64,000 nucleotides of DNA from Molanna angustata (lineage: Eukaryota > Arthropoda > Insecta > Trichoptera > Molannidae), in the NCBI GenBank assembly GCA_963576475.1, contig OY754977.1:32123172-32187171 (forward strand). The letters run 5' to 3'. Shown piece after piece: positions 34,033-44,450 of this stretch. Under the pieces are notes generated by a model. The model did no database searches. It was given only the letters and a program-made list of their open reading frames with translations, and was not told the origin of the DNA. The translations under genes were made by a program, and so were the position numbers. Each line of letters begins with the position of its first letter. Position 1 is the stretch's first letter.

Positions 34033-36711
34033 ATGTTCGTGATTATAAATGTTCATCATGCGTATGAGGGGTGCGTTTTTCGTGTAAGTATTATTACGGT
34101 GCGGTATGTGAAACAAAAAAACAATATCACCAATTTCGTGGGAATCTCAGAAAGAGTAGCTTTGCTACAGCTAAAATTTGGAAAACAGGCATTATCAATA
34201 ATTCAAGTTTATGCTCCAACTGAAAAATCAAATGAGAATGAAATAGAAAAGTTTTATATGGATATAAGAAGAGCCCATAATCTAGTAAATGGTATTACAT
34301 TGGTCATAGGAGATTTCAATGCTAAAATTGGAGAACCCAAAAAGTACGAAAACCTAACTATGGGTATTTATGGTTATGGCAAAAGAAATGAAAGAGGAGA
34401 AAAAATGATTGAATATGCCTGTGAATTTAAACTCTTTATTATGAATACATTTTTTAAGAAAAAAAATAGTAGAAGGTGGACATGGATATCTCCAGACCAG
34501 AAAACAAAAAATGAAATAGACTTTATTCTATGTAATAAGTCAGATTTAATAACAAATATAGAGGTACTGTCATTGACTAATTTTCCATCTGATCATAGAC
34601 CAGTGCGAGCAACACTAGATCTTAATCTTCCCAAAAGAAACAGAAAAAACTTCAAATCATTTCCAAGGCATCCTACATCACCAGAGGAATTAGAAACTTA
34701 TATTAAACAGCTACAAACACAGATACCAGCGTTAGAAAGAGAAGTAGAACATATAAATAAAGTACAAAACTATTACAATAGGCTGGAAAAGGCTATATCA
34801 GAAGGATTAAAAACAAAATTAAATAAAAGCAAAGGAAACAAAATACTAAGCGAACAAACAAAAATTCTAATAAAAAGAAGATCAGAACTAATAAGAATCA
34901 AACCTAAGAATGAAGAAACGAAAAAAGAACTCAGCAATATGTTTAAAGAAACGCATAAAGCAATAAAACAGGACTATATAAAACACAGAAAAATAATAAT
35001 AGAGAAAAATTTAATTAGACATAGAAGTACCAAAAGGGCCAATAAGGAATTATCTACCCATAAAACATGGATACAGAAACTTGAGAAAGGATTAGAAGAA
35101 ACAAAATCTAGAAATTATATAATAGCACATGCAACATCATTCTACAGAGATCTATACAAAACCAATGACAAAGACATAGAAGATGAAATTAACACAGAAT
35201 CAAGTAATACAGTCAGTGTTAAACAAATAGACGAAGCAGAAGTAATGACACATATAAAGCAACTTAAGTCTGAAAAAAGCCCAGGACCGGATGGCATTAC
35301 TAACGAGGCTATAAAATTAGGAGCTCCTATTCTTACAACTTACTTGACCAGATTATTCAACATGATAATTGACACCGAGATTATTCCTATGCAATGGTAC
35401 AATTCAGACATCATACTGCTATACAAAAAAGGTAACCCTCTTGATATAAAGAATTATAGACCTATTAGCCTGATGGCAAGTACTTACAAACTTTTTTCAT
35501 CCATATTATTAAGTAGAATTTCGCATACAATTGATAGTAGACAACCGATAGAACAAGCTGGTTTTCGTTCAGGATTTTCGACAACAGACCATATACATTC
35601 CTTAGAACAAATAATTGAAAAATATAAAGAGTTTAATAAAATATTATACATAGCGTTTATTGACTACAGCAAAGCATTCGATAGTATAAGCCACAAAGCA
35701 ATATGGAAATCATTAAATGCACTCAATATCAACAATAAATACATAAACATAATTGAAAATATCTACAAGAACAGTATAAGTAACGTTAAACTTGAAAAAA
35801 GAGGAGACGATATAAAAATAGAAAGAGGTGTTAGACAGGGGGACCCTTTATCTCCTAAATTATTTATCGCCGTGCTAGAGGAAATTTTTAAAGGCCTAAA
35901 CTGGAAGAATAAGGGAATTAACATTAAAGACAAATTTTTGAGCCATCTCAGATTCGCGGATGATATTGTCATCTTCAACGAAAACCCAAGAGCATTAGAA
36001 ACTATGCTGAATGAATTAAACCAAGCAAGTATGGAAGTAGGATTAGGAATGAACGCGAATAAGACAAAAATAATGACAAATGGATACAAAAAACAGATAA
36101 ATATAGATACTCAGAAAATTGACTTCGTAGATGAATACATTTACCTCGGGAAACTGATATCTTTCAAAAACACTAGAAACGAAGAAGAAATAAATAGAAG
36201 AGTGAATATAGCATGGAAAAAGTTTTGGACGCAGAAAGAAATACTAAAAGGAGACTTCAATTCCGAAATGAAAAAAATAGTAATGGAGACCTGTATTAAT
36301 CCCAGTTTGTTATATGCATGCCAAACTTGGACTTTTACAAACAAGACAAAAACAGCAATCAGATCATGTCAAAGAGCAATGGAAAGAAGCATGTTAAAAC
36401 TGCGGAAAATACATAAGATTAATAGTGAAACTATTAGGAAAAAGACAAAATTAACAGATGCGCTAAAACAAGCTTTAAAATTCAAGTGGCAATGGGCTGG
36501 ACACTTATCGCGTTTCACAGATGATAGATGGACTTTACTAACCACGATATGGACGGGACCCAAAGGAAAAAGGAATGTTGGCAGGCCGTACAAAAGGTGG
36601 ATCGATGATATAATAACAACAGGGGGAATGGACTGGAAAGAAAAGGGCAAAGATAGAACTATATGGAAACTATTGGAGGAGGCCTTTACCCAAGAGGGAT
36701 CCATTTCATGA
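34033..36711 (+). CDS. RTE-type LINE endonuclease/reverse transcriptase, nearly full
   Basis: 892 codons without a stop, the only long coding frame here. The protein would nick genomic DNA and copy its own RNA at the nick. Domains: C-terminal half of an APE-type endonuclease (residues ~30-195), with GDFNAKIG at 93-100 and the catalytic SDHRPV at 186-191; a lysine-rich linker (~200-395); reverse transcriptase (~400-700) with KSPGPDG 415-421, NYRPISL 474-480, DYSKAFD 544-550, RQGDPLSP 601-608 and the catalytic FADD 641-644; and a C-terminal region with WQWAGHL and GRPYKRWIDD. Homology seems to begin near residue 30, so the first ~29 codons are probably host sequence read in frame. The endonuclease lacks its N-terminal catalytic residues, so this is a 5'-truncated and presumably immobile copy. 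Intact polymerase motifs point to recent insertion. Confidence 0.9.
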   Translation: MFVIINVHHAYEGCVFRVSIITVRYVKQKNNITNFVGISERVALLQLKFGKQALSIIQVYAPTEKSNENEIEKFYMDIRRAHNLVNGITLVIGDFNAKIGEPKKYENLTMGIYGYGKRNERGEKMIEYACEFKLFIMNTFFKKKNSRRWTWISPDQKTKNEIDFILCNKSDLITNIEVLSLTNFPSDHRPVRATLDLNLPKRNRKNFKSFPRHPTSPEELETYIKQLQTQIPALEREVEHINKVQNYYNRLEKAISEGLKTKLNKSKGNKILSEQTKILIKRRSELIRIKPKNEETKKELSNMFKETHKAIKQDYIKHRKIIIEKNLIRHRSTKRANKELSTHKTWIQKLEKGLEETKSRNYIIAHATSFYRDLYKTNDKDIEDEINTESSNTVSVKQIDEAEVMTHIKQLKSEKSPGPDGITNEAIKLGAPILTTYLTRLFNMIIDTEIIPMQWYNSDIILLYKKGNPLDIKNYRPISLMASTYKLFSSILLSRISHTIDSRQPIEQAGFRSGFSTTDHIHSLEQIIEKYKEFNKILYIAFIDYSKAFDSISHKAIWKSLNALNINNKYINIIENIYKNSISNVKLEKRGDDIKIERGVRQGDPLSPKLFIAVLEEIFKGLNWKNKGINIKDKFLSHLRFADDIVIFNENPRALETMLNELNQASMEVGLGMNANKTKIMTNGYKKQINIDTQKIDFVDEYIYLGKLISFKNTRNEEEINRRVNIAWKKFWTQKEILKGDFNSEMKKIVMETCINPSLLYACQTWTFTNKTKTAIRSCQRAMERSMLKLRKIHKINSETIRKKTKLTDALKQALKFKWQWAGHLSRFTDDRWTLLTTIWTGPKGKRNVGRPYKRWIDDIITTGGMDWKEKGKDRTIWKLLEEAFTQEGSIS

Positions 36712-36885
36712 AAAATATACATATATACATACAAATAAGAAAGTAGAAATAAGTTTAAATACTGTACATTAATTTAACAAACTGCTAATTAAATAAAATA
36801 CTTATATATTATGCTTACAAAAAAATATTGTAAATGAAATGGAATAATAAAAGGCTTTATTATTATTATTATTTATTATTATGTG
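36712..36885 (+). mobile_element. 3' UTR and tail of the RTE LINE
   Basis: A short AT-rich trailer after the stop codon, ending AATAATAAAAGGCTTTATTA and a TTA microsatellite to about 36882. It joins directly to an older LINE fragment on the other strand. Confidence 0.7.
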
Positions 36886-37152
36886 AAACAAAAGTGGGCT
36901 ACGACGCGATGGGACGTTGAAGGAGAGAAGTTCCTTAATTTCAGGTCAGTCAATTGCATTGTGTATGATGTTATACAATGTTTTCATATCAACCAAAGAC
37001 CGTCTCTGTTCCAACGTAAAGATTTTGTGATACAGTGTTGCATCCCTATAAGTGGAAAAAACTGTGTGTACTCTGTGGTTCAAGTGTTTTATAAATATAT
37101 GTTGAATTCTCTCTATGCGTGCTTTGTGTACTTGAAATCTAATTAATAACAA
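36886..37152 (-). pseudogene. Older LINE fragment of the jockey/CR1 group
   Basis: The minus-strand frame has FQVHKARIERIQHIFIKHLN, then YRDATLYHKIFTLEQRRSLV and DMKTLYNIIHNAID, followed by a stop where cysteine is usual, then PEIKELLSFNVPSRR. This is the standard 'RIExIQxxFLKxLxxR...YxxRxxxxxLxTLExRRxxxDMxxLYKIIxxxIDCPELLxxLxFxVPxR' block. The copy stops where the RTE LINE tail begins, so the RTE copy may have landed in it, but the missing part was not found at 34.1 kb. Confidence 0.75.
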
Positions 37153-38602
37153 GGCTCAGAATGATAATAATTTGTTGATTCATTCAGTATTACAAACCGC
37201 TTAACGATCGATCGAAATATATAGATTGTTTTCAAAATGTGATGCTTTCTCTTTCTACAACAATCAACTCATGTTTTTCATAATTATAAATTAAAATATT
37301 TATTAAAGTAAATAAAAACACATACTTTTAATCCACAAATTTAATGAGAATGACTTTAATGAGCCTAAGCGCTTTCGCCGAACACAGCCGGCATCGCCAG
37401 AGGCAGAAATCCTTTTCTGATTTTGGATTTCTGCATTGTATAAATATGTTATTTTATTTATTTTTTATAAATAAATTAATTCATAATTATGAACTTCCAC
37501 TGTGTTAACGTAAAAAATTTGAAATTATATATCATGTTTTTCAATTTTTTTTATCATTTATCGTTTATTCTTTTAAGGTACCCACACTACCTCAGATACA
37601 GAGTAAATTTTATGTAATATGAAAATATGAACTTCAAACCAGCAAAATTTATTTCCATATCTTGCATTATATTCTTATGCACCACGATACTTTCAACTTA
37701 CCCAATCCGTATATGGGGGGGGGGGTATATTCGACTACTTCGCAGAATGCTCATGTAGCTCTTTAGATTAGATATCTGGAAATAGAAAATTCGTGATCAT
37801 GGACTGTTTTCGACCTTGATTTTTGTATTATTTGTCCTTTGTAGATCATTCTTTTGCATAATCTTTATAAATATACACCTAAAAAGGATATTCTTCGTCA
37901 TTAAATGGAAATCATTCCAATAATTTTACCTACAATGGTTTCTTTACGAATTTTGTTCTGCTTTTACCCGTCTAAGGTCACTTTCATTTTTCACTAATAG
38001 ATATACGACAAAGTAAGCCTTTGTTTATTACTAAAATTATATACAAACGGACAATTCATGATTAAACTCCATACGAATTTTAACGTGTATTTATTTTAGG
38101 CATAAACTATGTTTTATGACACTTACTAGTATCGATCACTAACAGACAGTAAAGTATTCAGAAAGTAATCGATTTTACTGTATATATTTTTGTAATATTG
38201 AAACAATCATTCTATTTCGTGTGTTTGAAATATTTGAACTATGGACCCCAAACAGCAAAATGCTGATACGATATCAATCAATAAATGTCACTTTTCGTTT
38301 TCTTTGAGATCGTCTATAGCTTCTTCTTTAAACGAAGAGATTTTATTCATTTAACTCAATGTTTCGAGAGAGTATTTATCAAATAAATAAATGGTCCGGA
38401 TGTTACAGTCGTGTGTCTGATTATGACTATTTTGATAAATCTCCGACAAATGACTGCGAGTCGCTTAATGCTTGATTAATTCAGTATAACTTATTATCGC
38501 GGCAAAAAATAATGCTTCCTTCCCGCTCGAGGCGCAAGCAGCAGCTTCCCTCCCCCGCCCCATCCCTTCAGTGTTGCCATGGTTACTGGATAAAATGACA
38601 AC
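37153..38602. other. Unassigned spacer with a perfect hairpin
   Basis: GCAGAAATCC (37402-37411) pairs perfectly with GGATTTCTGC (37425-37434). A G-run (37716-37726) lies within unassigned AT-rich sequence. Bases 38520-38575 are unusually C-rich (CTTCCCTCCCCCGCCCCATC). Confidence 0.45.
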
Positions 38603-38704
38603 ATGGCGCCTGTGAGTCTGAATCCGTTGACAGCTAAACACAACATTCCGCTATACACAATTCAGCTTCTTCATAAACAGTTACGACTTGAAAGGCCGTA
38701 TTAG
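38603..38704 (+). CDS. Candidate short coding exon or ORF, unrecognised
   Basis: Thirty-three codons start at AACATGGCG, a good initiation context, just after the C-rich patch. The peptide begins MAPVSLNPLTAKHNIPLYTI and ends LLHKQLRLERPY. It has no known domain. CCTGTGAGT in codons 3-5 could act as a splice donor. It may be chance. The 99-codon minus-strand frame over the same bases (38634-38933) is equally unrecognised. Confidence 0.2.
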   Translation: MAPVSLNPLTAKHNIPLYTIQLLHKQLRLERPY

Positions 38705-39261
38705 AAAAATACTCCGGAATGGGTTCACGGAATGAATCCTCGCTTATTTTATTCAATACATATCTCACACAGGAAAATTTTCGCCTAAAAAGTAAACAAA
38801 GATAAAAATATATTTTTGCCAATCGCAGCAAAATTCCAAATTCAGCAGAGACTACTTCAACTTCAAGCGTTTTTTTTATACAAGTTGCAAATATTAAGGC
38901 GTTTATGGGAAGATGTACATAGATTCTCGTCATGAGTAAAATAAACTTTGTACAGTAGAGTAAAACAAAATGAAGATCACAGCGTCTTATGATTATCTTA
39001 GGCCAGCATTTTTTTATGGGATAATGTATTAGAATATTTGATAAAATTTCGCATTTTTTTAAACCTCATAGAAATAATGCATTAAAAATATATTAGGGAC
39101 TAGATGAATTCAGTACTCTCTACCTTGAATTATTTTTAGATACCTCTCTTTTATTCTTTACCTTTATTTTATCTTAAAATGTAGGATTTTGAACACCAGA
39201 TAGTGCGAAAGCCTAATAGAAAATCTCTACCATAGCTTGGTATCATTCATCATTTCCATTA
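38705..39261. other. Unassigned spacer
   Basis: Nothing supported. Confidence 0.4.
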
Positions 39262-39446
39262 GGTATTTATTTATTTATTTATTCATTTATTATAAAGGAC
39301 GACTTGCTTATAAGTTATTATTATATCATAGTTCCATAAAATAAGGGTAAGCTATTACAAAACTGGTCAGCCAATTACAAGTGACAAAATCCTGCATTAA
39401 AATTTGGCGTACAAATTTATAATACAATGAAAATACCTACCTAAAA
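39262..39446 (-). mobile_element. LINE 3' UTR, family E copy 2
   Basis: Shares AAACTGGTCAGCCAATTACA and CCTGCATTAAAA with 28790-28990 and has the same AAATA-type tail at the left (39264-39290). It abuts family A copy A4 at 39450. Confidence 0.5.
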
Positions 39447-39449
39447 AAG

Positions 39450-39927
39450 GATTATCAACTAGTATCATGCTGAGATTGTATTCTGAAAGTTTCATCACAA
39501 AGTATCTGTGTGTGTGTGCTATGTACGGCGTGTTCATTTTTTACTTTATCGATTATAGACTAAAGTACTCATTCGATTCTATTCAAATTTTGCAAATATG
39601 TATATCTAATACTCGATTAGATCCCATTAGATTTTGAACGATATATGAATAATGCTTCTCAATTTTTTTAACTGTCAAATATTTCAAAGTGACCCCAAGC
39701 TCAGGAAATTTAAAATTTTAAATTTTTGATTTCAAATTCGTAAAAAGGCACATCACTTACATAAAATGGCATTGAAGAGTTATCAAGTTTTCATTATAAA
39801 ATATTTAAATAAAAAATAATTGAACAAACTCATTTCATGAAAATGTTGGAAATTTTCCATACAAAATTTGAATACTTTATAGAATGACTTGTTAGTGAGG
39901 AGTTTAGCGTTGGCCACAACCCACTCG
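39450..39927 (+). repeat. Family A repeat copy A4
   Basis: From ATTATCAACTAGTATCATGC through a short GT tract (39508-39518), TTTATCGATTATAGACTAAA and AAAGTGACCCCAAGCTCAGG to CGTTGGCCACAACCCACTCG and a T-run. The left inverted end seen in A1 and A5 is missing. Confidence 0.75.
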
Positions 39928-41158
39928 TTTTTTTATATAATGAAATTATATTGACTTTGAATATGTGTATGTACATATTCACATAAGTTATACGTGAAGT
40001 GGATTGGTGGTTTGGAGCCAAAAACTTTGTTTTTGTTTTATTCTATAACTATGACGAAAACGTATTCTCAATAAACTGCCACCTCACATACGGTTTTTGA
40101 AAGAAAGTAGTTTTAAGAGAGAGACGATAAGTATCTCGTCGAGAAATCTTTTTATGCGACTGACGAAATGCTAAATGAAAGAGATTTCAATTAGAATGGA
40201 ATATTTTCCTTTGTTTCTTTATCATAATTTATGACTCCGAGTGCTATGTCTTAGAGCTTATGGAGGATAAACCAATACAAATGCATTTTGTACTAACATT
40301 AATGAAAAACATTGACATGAATTCAAATGATACTATATCCTTGGACAGGACTTTTATATTCATAATTATAATTAATATGAGTCCTATATGACGTGGCAGG
40401 AAAATCATGAAAGGGCAGTAAAAGGGCACATCCACTACGAAATATATGGCCAAAGAACATTTTGTATATTTAAAGTTATGGATTAAAAAAAACAGCGAGA
40501 CGGTATTGTGCTCAAATATTTTTGTCAAACGTGTTGATGATTTATTGTTTTGATGATTGGTGTACTTGTTATGATTATTGGTTAAGTTGGTTTGATGATT
40601 GTTTTGATGATTCGTTTACTTGTACTGATTATTGATTTAGTTGATTTGATGTTCGGTTTAATCTACTACAGACTGCCACTTGAGTGTATGTACATCCGCC
40701 GCCACTTAGCTGTGGTTAGATTGGTGAAATTAAATTTTACGCTGTATGCATCAGATATTTTATTTTACTCCTATAAACAATTTCATCAATACTTAAACAC
40801 TAGATTTATATTTTTACACCTTAAGTTCTTATACCTAATTCACTCAACAGAATTTAATTAAAAAAACATTTCTACACTGCTATGCTCTCTGCAGTATGTA
40901 TTCAGAAACTATAAATGAATTAAGTATGGAGGTTTTAAATATTCAAAGGATTTTTCAAACATAAATAATGGACATCGTTTGGACACCTTTATAACGGTTA
41001 AAAAAATAAATATTTCATGCCTTTGAACTGTAAATAGTTCAAACTTTTCTAGTTTATTTTTTTTATTCAATACTGTTAATATTTCCAAATGCTTGTAAAT
41101 GCAATAAAATACTTTCTTTTTATTATTGTATATGGTCAAAGAGAGATCTTCTTCTTTG
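39928..41158. other. Unassigned spacer
   Basis: AT-rich. Several frames of 60-94 codons have no recognisable content. A TTGATGATT-type simple repeat runs at about 40530-40650. Confidence 0.4.
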
Positions 41159-41430
41159 GTTTCAATCGTTAGGATTGGTTGTCAGCAAAGCGATGCATCT
41201 CTTCCACCACTCTGCTCGATATTCGGCGACCCTCTTCAACTCTGTGTAGGAGGTATACTTCACGTCCTCACACACCTGCTCTAGATACTTCCTGTGGGGA
41301 CGTGTTCTGCCAGTTGTTTCCTCCACCGTTTTCTCCAAGATGATGCGTAGGAGATATTCGTGTCGCAGCACATGGCATAGGTACCCAATTTGCACTTTTT
41401 TGATATGGCTTATCAATTGTGCCTATCATT
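41159..41430 (-). pseudogene. LINE C-terminal tail
   Basis: The minus-strand frame of 84 codons reads SHIKKVQIGYLCHVLRHEYL, then LRIILEKTVEETTGR, TRPHRKYLEQ, ELKRVAEYRAEWWKRCIA and the stop, followed by GAAGAAGA. It is the pattern 'KxxxLxxxGHVxRHExxLLxxILEG...GRxRxxWLxx...ELxRxAxDRxxWR' of LINE C-termini with GAA-type tails. Divergent but open throughout. No target duplication seen. Confidence 0.65.
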
Positions 41431-41480
41431 TTTAGAAATATGTATACTAGATTATGTCATCAAAAAAAGCAAAACATATT

Positions 41481-42061
41481 TTTACTCCTCCCTAACCCAA
41501 GAGGATATAATATGTAGTGAGGTGTTTTGATTTCGCAATTTTTAAGGATACTTTTTTATTGCAGATTATCAACTAGTATCATGCTGAAATTGTATTATAA
41601 AAGTTTCATCACAATTTATCTGTGTGTGTATGCTATGTGCTGCGTGCTGTGAGCTACATATGTACTAAGTGTTTATTTTACTTTATCGATTATAGACTAA
41701 AGTTCTAGTTGGATTATTTTCAAATTTTGCAAATATGCATATCTGATACTCACTAAGACCCCAAAAGATTTTGAAGGATATCTGAATAGAATTTCTCAAT
41801 TTTTTTAGCTATCAAATATTTCAAAGTGACCCCAAGCTCAGGAAACTTAAAATTTGAACTTATTATTTTTAAATTTGTAAAATGGCATATTACCTTCACA
41901 AAATGGCATTGAATAATTATGAAGTTTTCATAATAAAATATTAATAAAAAATATTTAACAAACTCATTTCATGAAAATGCTGAATATTTTCCATACAAAA
42001 TTTGAATACTTTATAGAATTTCTTGTAAGTGAGGGGTTTAGCGATGGCCACAACATGCTCG
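41481..42061 (+). repeat. Family A repeat copy A5 (longest)
   Basis: Starts TTACTCCTCCCTAACCCAAG, includes ATTATCAACTAGTATCATGC, TTTATCGATTATAGACTAAA and GACCCCAAGCTCAGG, and ends TTGTAAGTGAGGGGTTTAGC, GATGGCCACAAC and CTCG before a T-run. Both inverted ends are present, so it best defines the element. Confidence 0.75.
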
Positions 42062-42424
42062 TTTTTTTAATCAAATAAGAACATATAACCCACACATAAG
42101 ATTTTTGCTATAAAAGCAATATTATTTTCTGTTTATATCGGAAAATTGTCGATAGTTCTGTCTCTGTCTTTCTTAGAGCTAAAGGTAATGGGAGACCAGA
42201 AATTCTTTTTTTATCCGATCGCCTCAGGGACGCTATTCTTCCACTTAACCAACAGCCACTGATTTTTCAAGTTTTCCGTCTCCTTGCTCGCTATGTGTGA
42301 AAATACTTCAGAATCTTCTGGTATCAGGTGGTTTTAAACAGGTTTAGATAATTGGATTCTCCTATTTGTCTCATTGACATATAACTAAATAAGAAACTTA
42401 AGATGACGAAGAGTATTATAAGTA
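42062..42424. other. Unassigned spacer
   Basis: Bases 42158-42297 hold an open stretch with RAKGNGRPEILFLSDRLRDA on the plus strand. Not recognised and without start or context. Confidence 0.35.
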
Positions 42425-42512
42425 AAATGAAAGTGAATTCCTTGAGGTGGTTTGGACATATTGAAAGAATGAATGATGAACGACTGACCAAAAAAATATA
42501 CATAGGTGTAAG

Positions 42513-43233
42513 GTAAGGCGCGCATGGAAGCTAAAATTTATCGGCCGATTATTATCGGCCGATTAATTTATCGGCCGATAATAATCGGCCGATCGGTTCT
42601 AACGCGCATGGAAGCTTATAGAATCGTACGATTGTGTACGAATAACACCGTGTGTACGAATAACACGGTGGTCAACATTCATATATTTAAAATACAATAT
42701 GTATATTCACAAGTTTTAATATACTTACCTACATATGATTAGAAATTATGGATTTTTTTATTCATTAAGTGGAATATTTATTAAATTACCTATGTAACTA
42801 TTAATCAATTAAGTAATAACTTACCCAATTCAGTTCTTTTATTATGATTTAGCTGTTCCCAACCATTTATTAATATTTCGCTTAATTTTTTATCATACAA
42901 TGAAGGTCGTGCTTCAACATATATAATTAATTGTTCGGAATCAATATTTATTTCATCCATGTATTCTGACATTTTGTTTGGCAGCACTGACAACGTACTT
43001 CTCGATCTACTGCGCTCGAATGGCTAAATTATCGGTGAGCATGGGCCATGCGCGCCCTCTCATACAACAGTATTGGTTACAAAAAATCGGCCGATTTTTT
43101 TTTGTGTCTTGTCACAGATTTTAAAATCGGCCGATTCTGTTAGCTTTCATGCGCGCTCTTACATGTAATTCGTATGTTGTAGCTCACCGATAATTAATCG
43201 GCCGATGAAATTAGCTTCCATGCGCGCCTACCT
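42513..43233. mobile_element. 721-bp TIR transposon with CGGCCG palindromes
   Basis: Perfect 18-bp inverted ends GGCGCGCATGGAAGCTAA (42518-42535) and complement (43211-43228). TAAG lies at 42509-42512 and 43234-43237 as a probable target duplication, with a few bases of boundary ambiguity. Each end repeats a second, inner version of the terminal motif (CGCGCATGGAAGCTT at 42601; AGCTTTCATGCGCGC at 43142). Between and beside them ATCGGCCGAT occurs four times on the left and, as (A/T)ATCGGCCGAT, three times on the right. It carries an exon-like MADF frame. Superfamily uncertain; PIF/Harbinger is a reasonable guess. Confidence 0.8.
42825..42993 (-). pseudogene. MADF-domain exon inside the transposon
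   Basis: The minus-strand frame begins MSVLPNKMSEYMDEINIDSE and continues QLIIYVEARPSLYDKKLSEI, then NGWEQLNHNKRTELG. 'LIxxVxxRPxLYD...xxxW' is the start of a MADF (Myb/SANT-like) DNA-binding domain. Right after GAATTGG comes GTAAGT (42824-42819), a consensus splice donor, and beyond it the frame stops within a few codons. So it looks like a first coding exon whose downstream exons were deleted. MADF proteins occur as accessory proteins in PIF/Harbinger transposons and as host regulators. The methionine at MSEYMD is an alternative start. It is probably the remnant of the autonomous parent. Confidence 0.5.
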
Positions 43234-43455
43234 TAAGAGTGAATAGTAGGGGCCGCCCCAGAAAGGGATGGCATTACCATGTGAATGATATTTTGAAAGA
43301 AAGAAATATAAGAAGCTTGAATAATCGACGAGCATGTATGAGACGATGCATGGATGTAAAGTAAGCAAGGAATGTGTGCAAAAATAGAGGAGTATGGCGC
43401 TCGGTTCTCTCTGCTTACTCCGTAAGGAATATGGCGTGATGGTATGTATGTATGT

Positions 43456-43964
43456 ATAGAAACTCACTAATCTTTACAAGGTCTCGTAGTTTTCAAGTTA
43501 ATGTATAGTTTAATGTATCAAATAAATCCAATTATTTTAAGGTTATGAAAAAGATGATGTTTATATTCGTCATGTCTTGTGTATCTGTTTTATAATCACA
43601 AAATGTTTAGCATAAATCATGACCCTTATCCTTTGCGGGCCATCTGGTATTTCGCCGTTTACATGAACTCGAATGTTGTTTAATATTTCAGCGATGATAA
43701 TACAGCGGTGACTTAAACGTACCCTTGTCTTGTCAATATTATTAATATTAATAATTTCAAAACATCCGCCTCGCTTTTGAAGGTTTCTTTTGTTATTTGA
43801 AAATGTTAAACATGGCGGGGTTGCGCGTATTTAATCACTCTTCAAGTGACGAAACAATGCGCTCGTACAGTCAAATGTGGCAAAGTAAAAATGAAAACAT
43901 TTAATTTAGAAGAAATTGGTATTGTACTGGATTTACACATAGAATAATGCTTCTATTCATTTGT
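43456..43964. other. Unassigned spacer
   Basis: Nothing supported. Confidence 0.4.
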
Positions 43965-44046
43965 ATTATCATCGTTTTCGGGTGTCCCATAAGAGCTGGG
44001 TACACAATCGAAAATAAAACAGACCAACAGAAAATACAATACCGGT
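43965..44046 (+). repeat. Family D repeat, fragment
   Basis: ATCGTTTTCGGGTGTCCCAT, AAGAGCTGGGTA and ATCGAAAATAAAACAGACCA match the 5' part of the fuller copies at 59768 and 62303. Confidence 0.55.
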
Positions 44047-44109
44047 TAAAAAACATTAACTGTTAAAAAACCATTAACTTATAAAAGTGTAAAAATCATA
44101 ATATTATTA

Positions 44110-44280
44110 TCATCTTAAATGTACAAAACATATCTACAAAATATACATAGCATATACTTCCTCACCACTTCTTTCCATCTGCGCTTTTGGTTTTGGGATA
44201 CGTTCCCCATAATATATTCCTGTGGCCTTTTACAAACATGTCCGTACCATCTCGATCTGTTTTCTTGGAGCTCCTCGGAT
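44110..44280 (-). pseudogene. LINE C-terminal fragment
   Basis: Minus strand: ELQENRSRWYGHVCKRPQEY, then IMGNVSQNQKRRWKEVVRKY. This corresponds to 'ENRLRWYGHVxRRPxxYxGN...xxKRRxGRPKKxW' in RTE-like proteins. The frame continues upstream into the SINE at 44288, which is not part of it. Confidence 0.6.
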
Positions 44281-44287
44281 AAATCTA

Positions 44288-44450
44288 GATGGGTAGTGGT
44301 AGAGCAGTTAGCGTGCTGGTTTAGTAATCCAGTGGTTGCGAGTTCGAATCCTGCCAAGACCGATTTCATTCACATGTAGTACAAACATTTATGCTTAGTT
44401 TAGGGAATGTATTAGGAAATATTCATTCTTTAAAAAAAATATTACGCACT
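44288..44450 (+). mobile_element. tRNA-derived SINE (threonine-like head), copy 2
   Basis: A-box-like GTGGTAGAGCAGTTAGCGTG, anticodon-loop region GGTTTAGTAATCCAGTGGTT, B-box GAGTTCGAATCCTGCC, then the body TTTCATTCACATGTAGTACA and an A-rich end. The best-preserved A-box of the family apart from 60399. Confidence 0.7.

Larger units (their letters stand above)
42425..43455 (+). mobile_element. LINE tail, family T copy 3, interrupted
   Basis: Bases 42430-42512 and 43238-43455 together follow the copy at 21121 (SLRWFGHIERMNDERLTKKI, then GRPRK..., ...RACMRRCMDVK) and end CGTGATGGTATGTATGTATG. A 721-bp transposon sits between them. Six bases present in the 21 kb copy at the join are missing. Confidence 0.8.

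Noticed and set aside
35763..36734. Minus-strand frames of 67-121 codons under the RTE gene
   Set aside because: Antisense of an A-rich coding sequence; hydrophobic low-complexity peptides without motifs.
44115..44369. Single 84-codon gene
   Set aside because: The frame joins a reversed SINE to a LINE fragment; the join is accidental.
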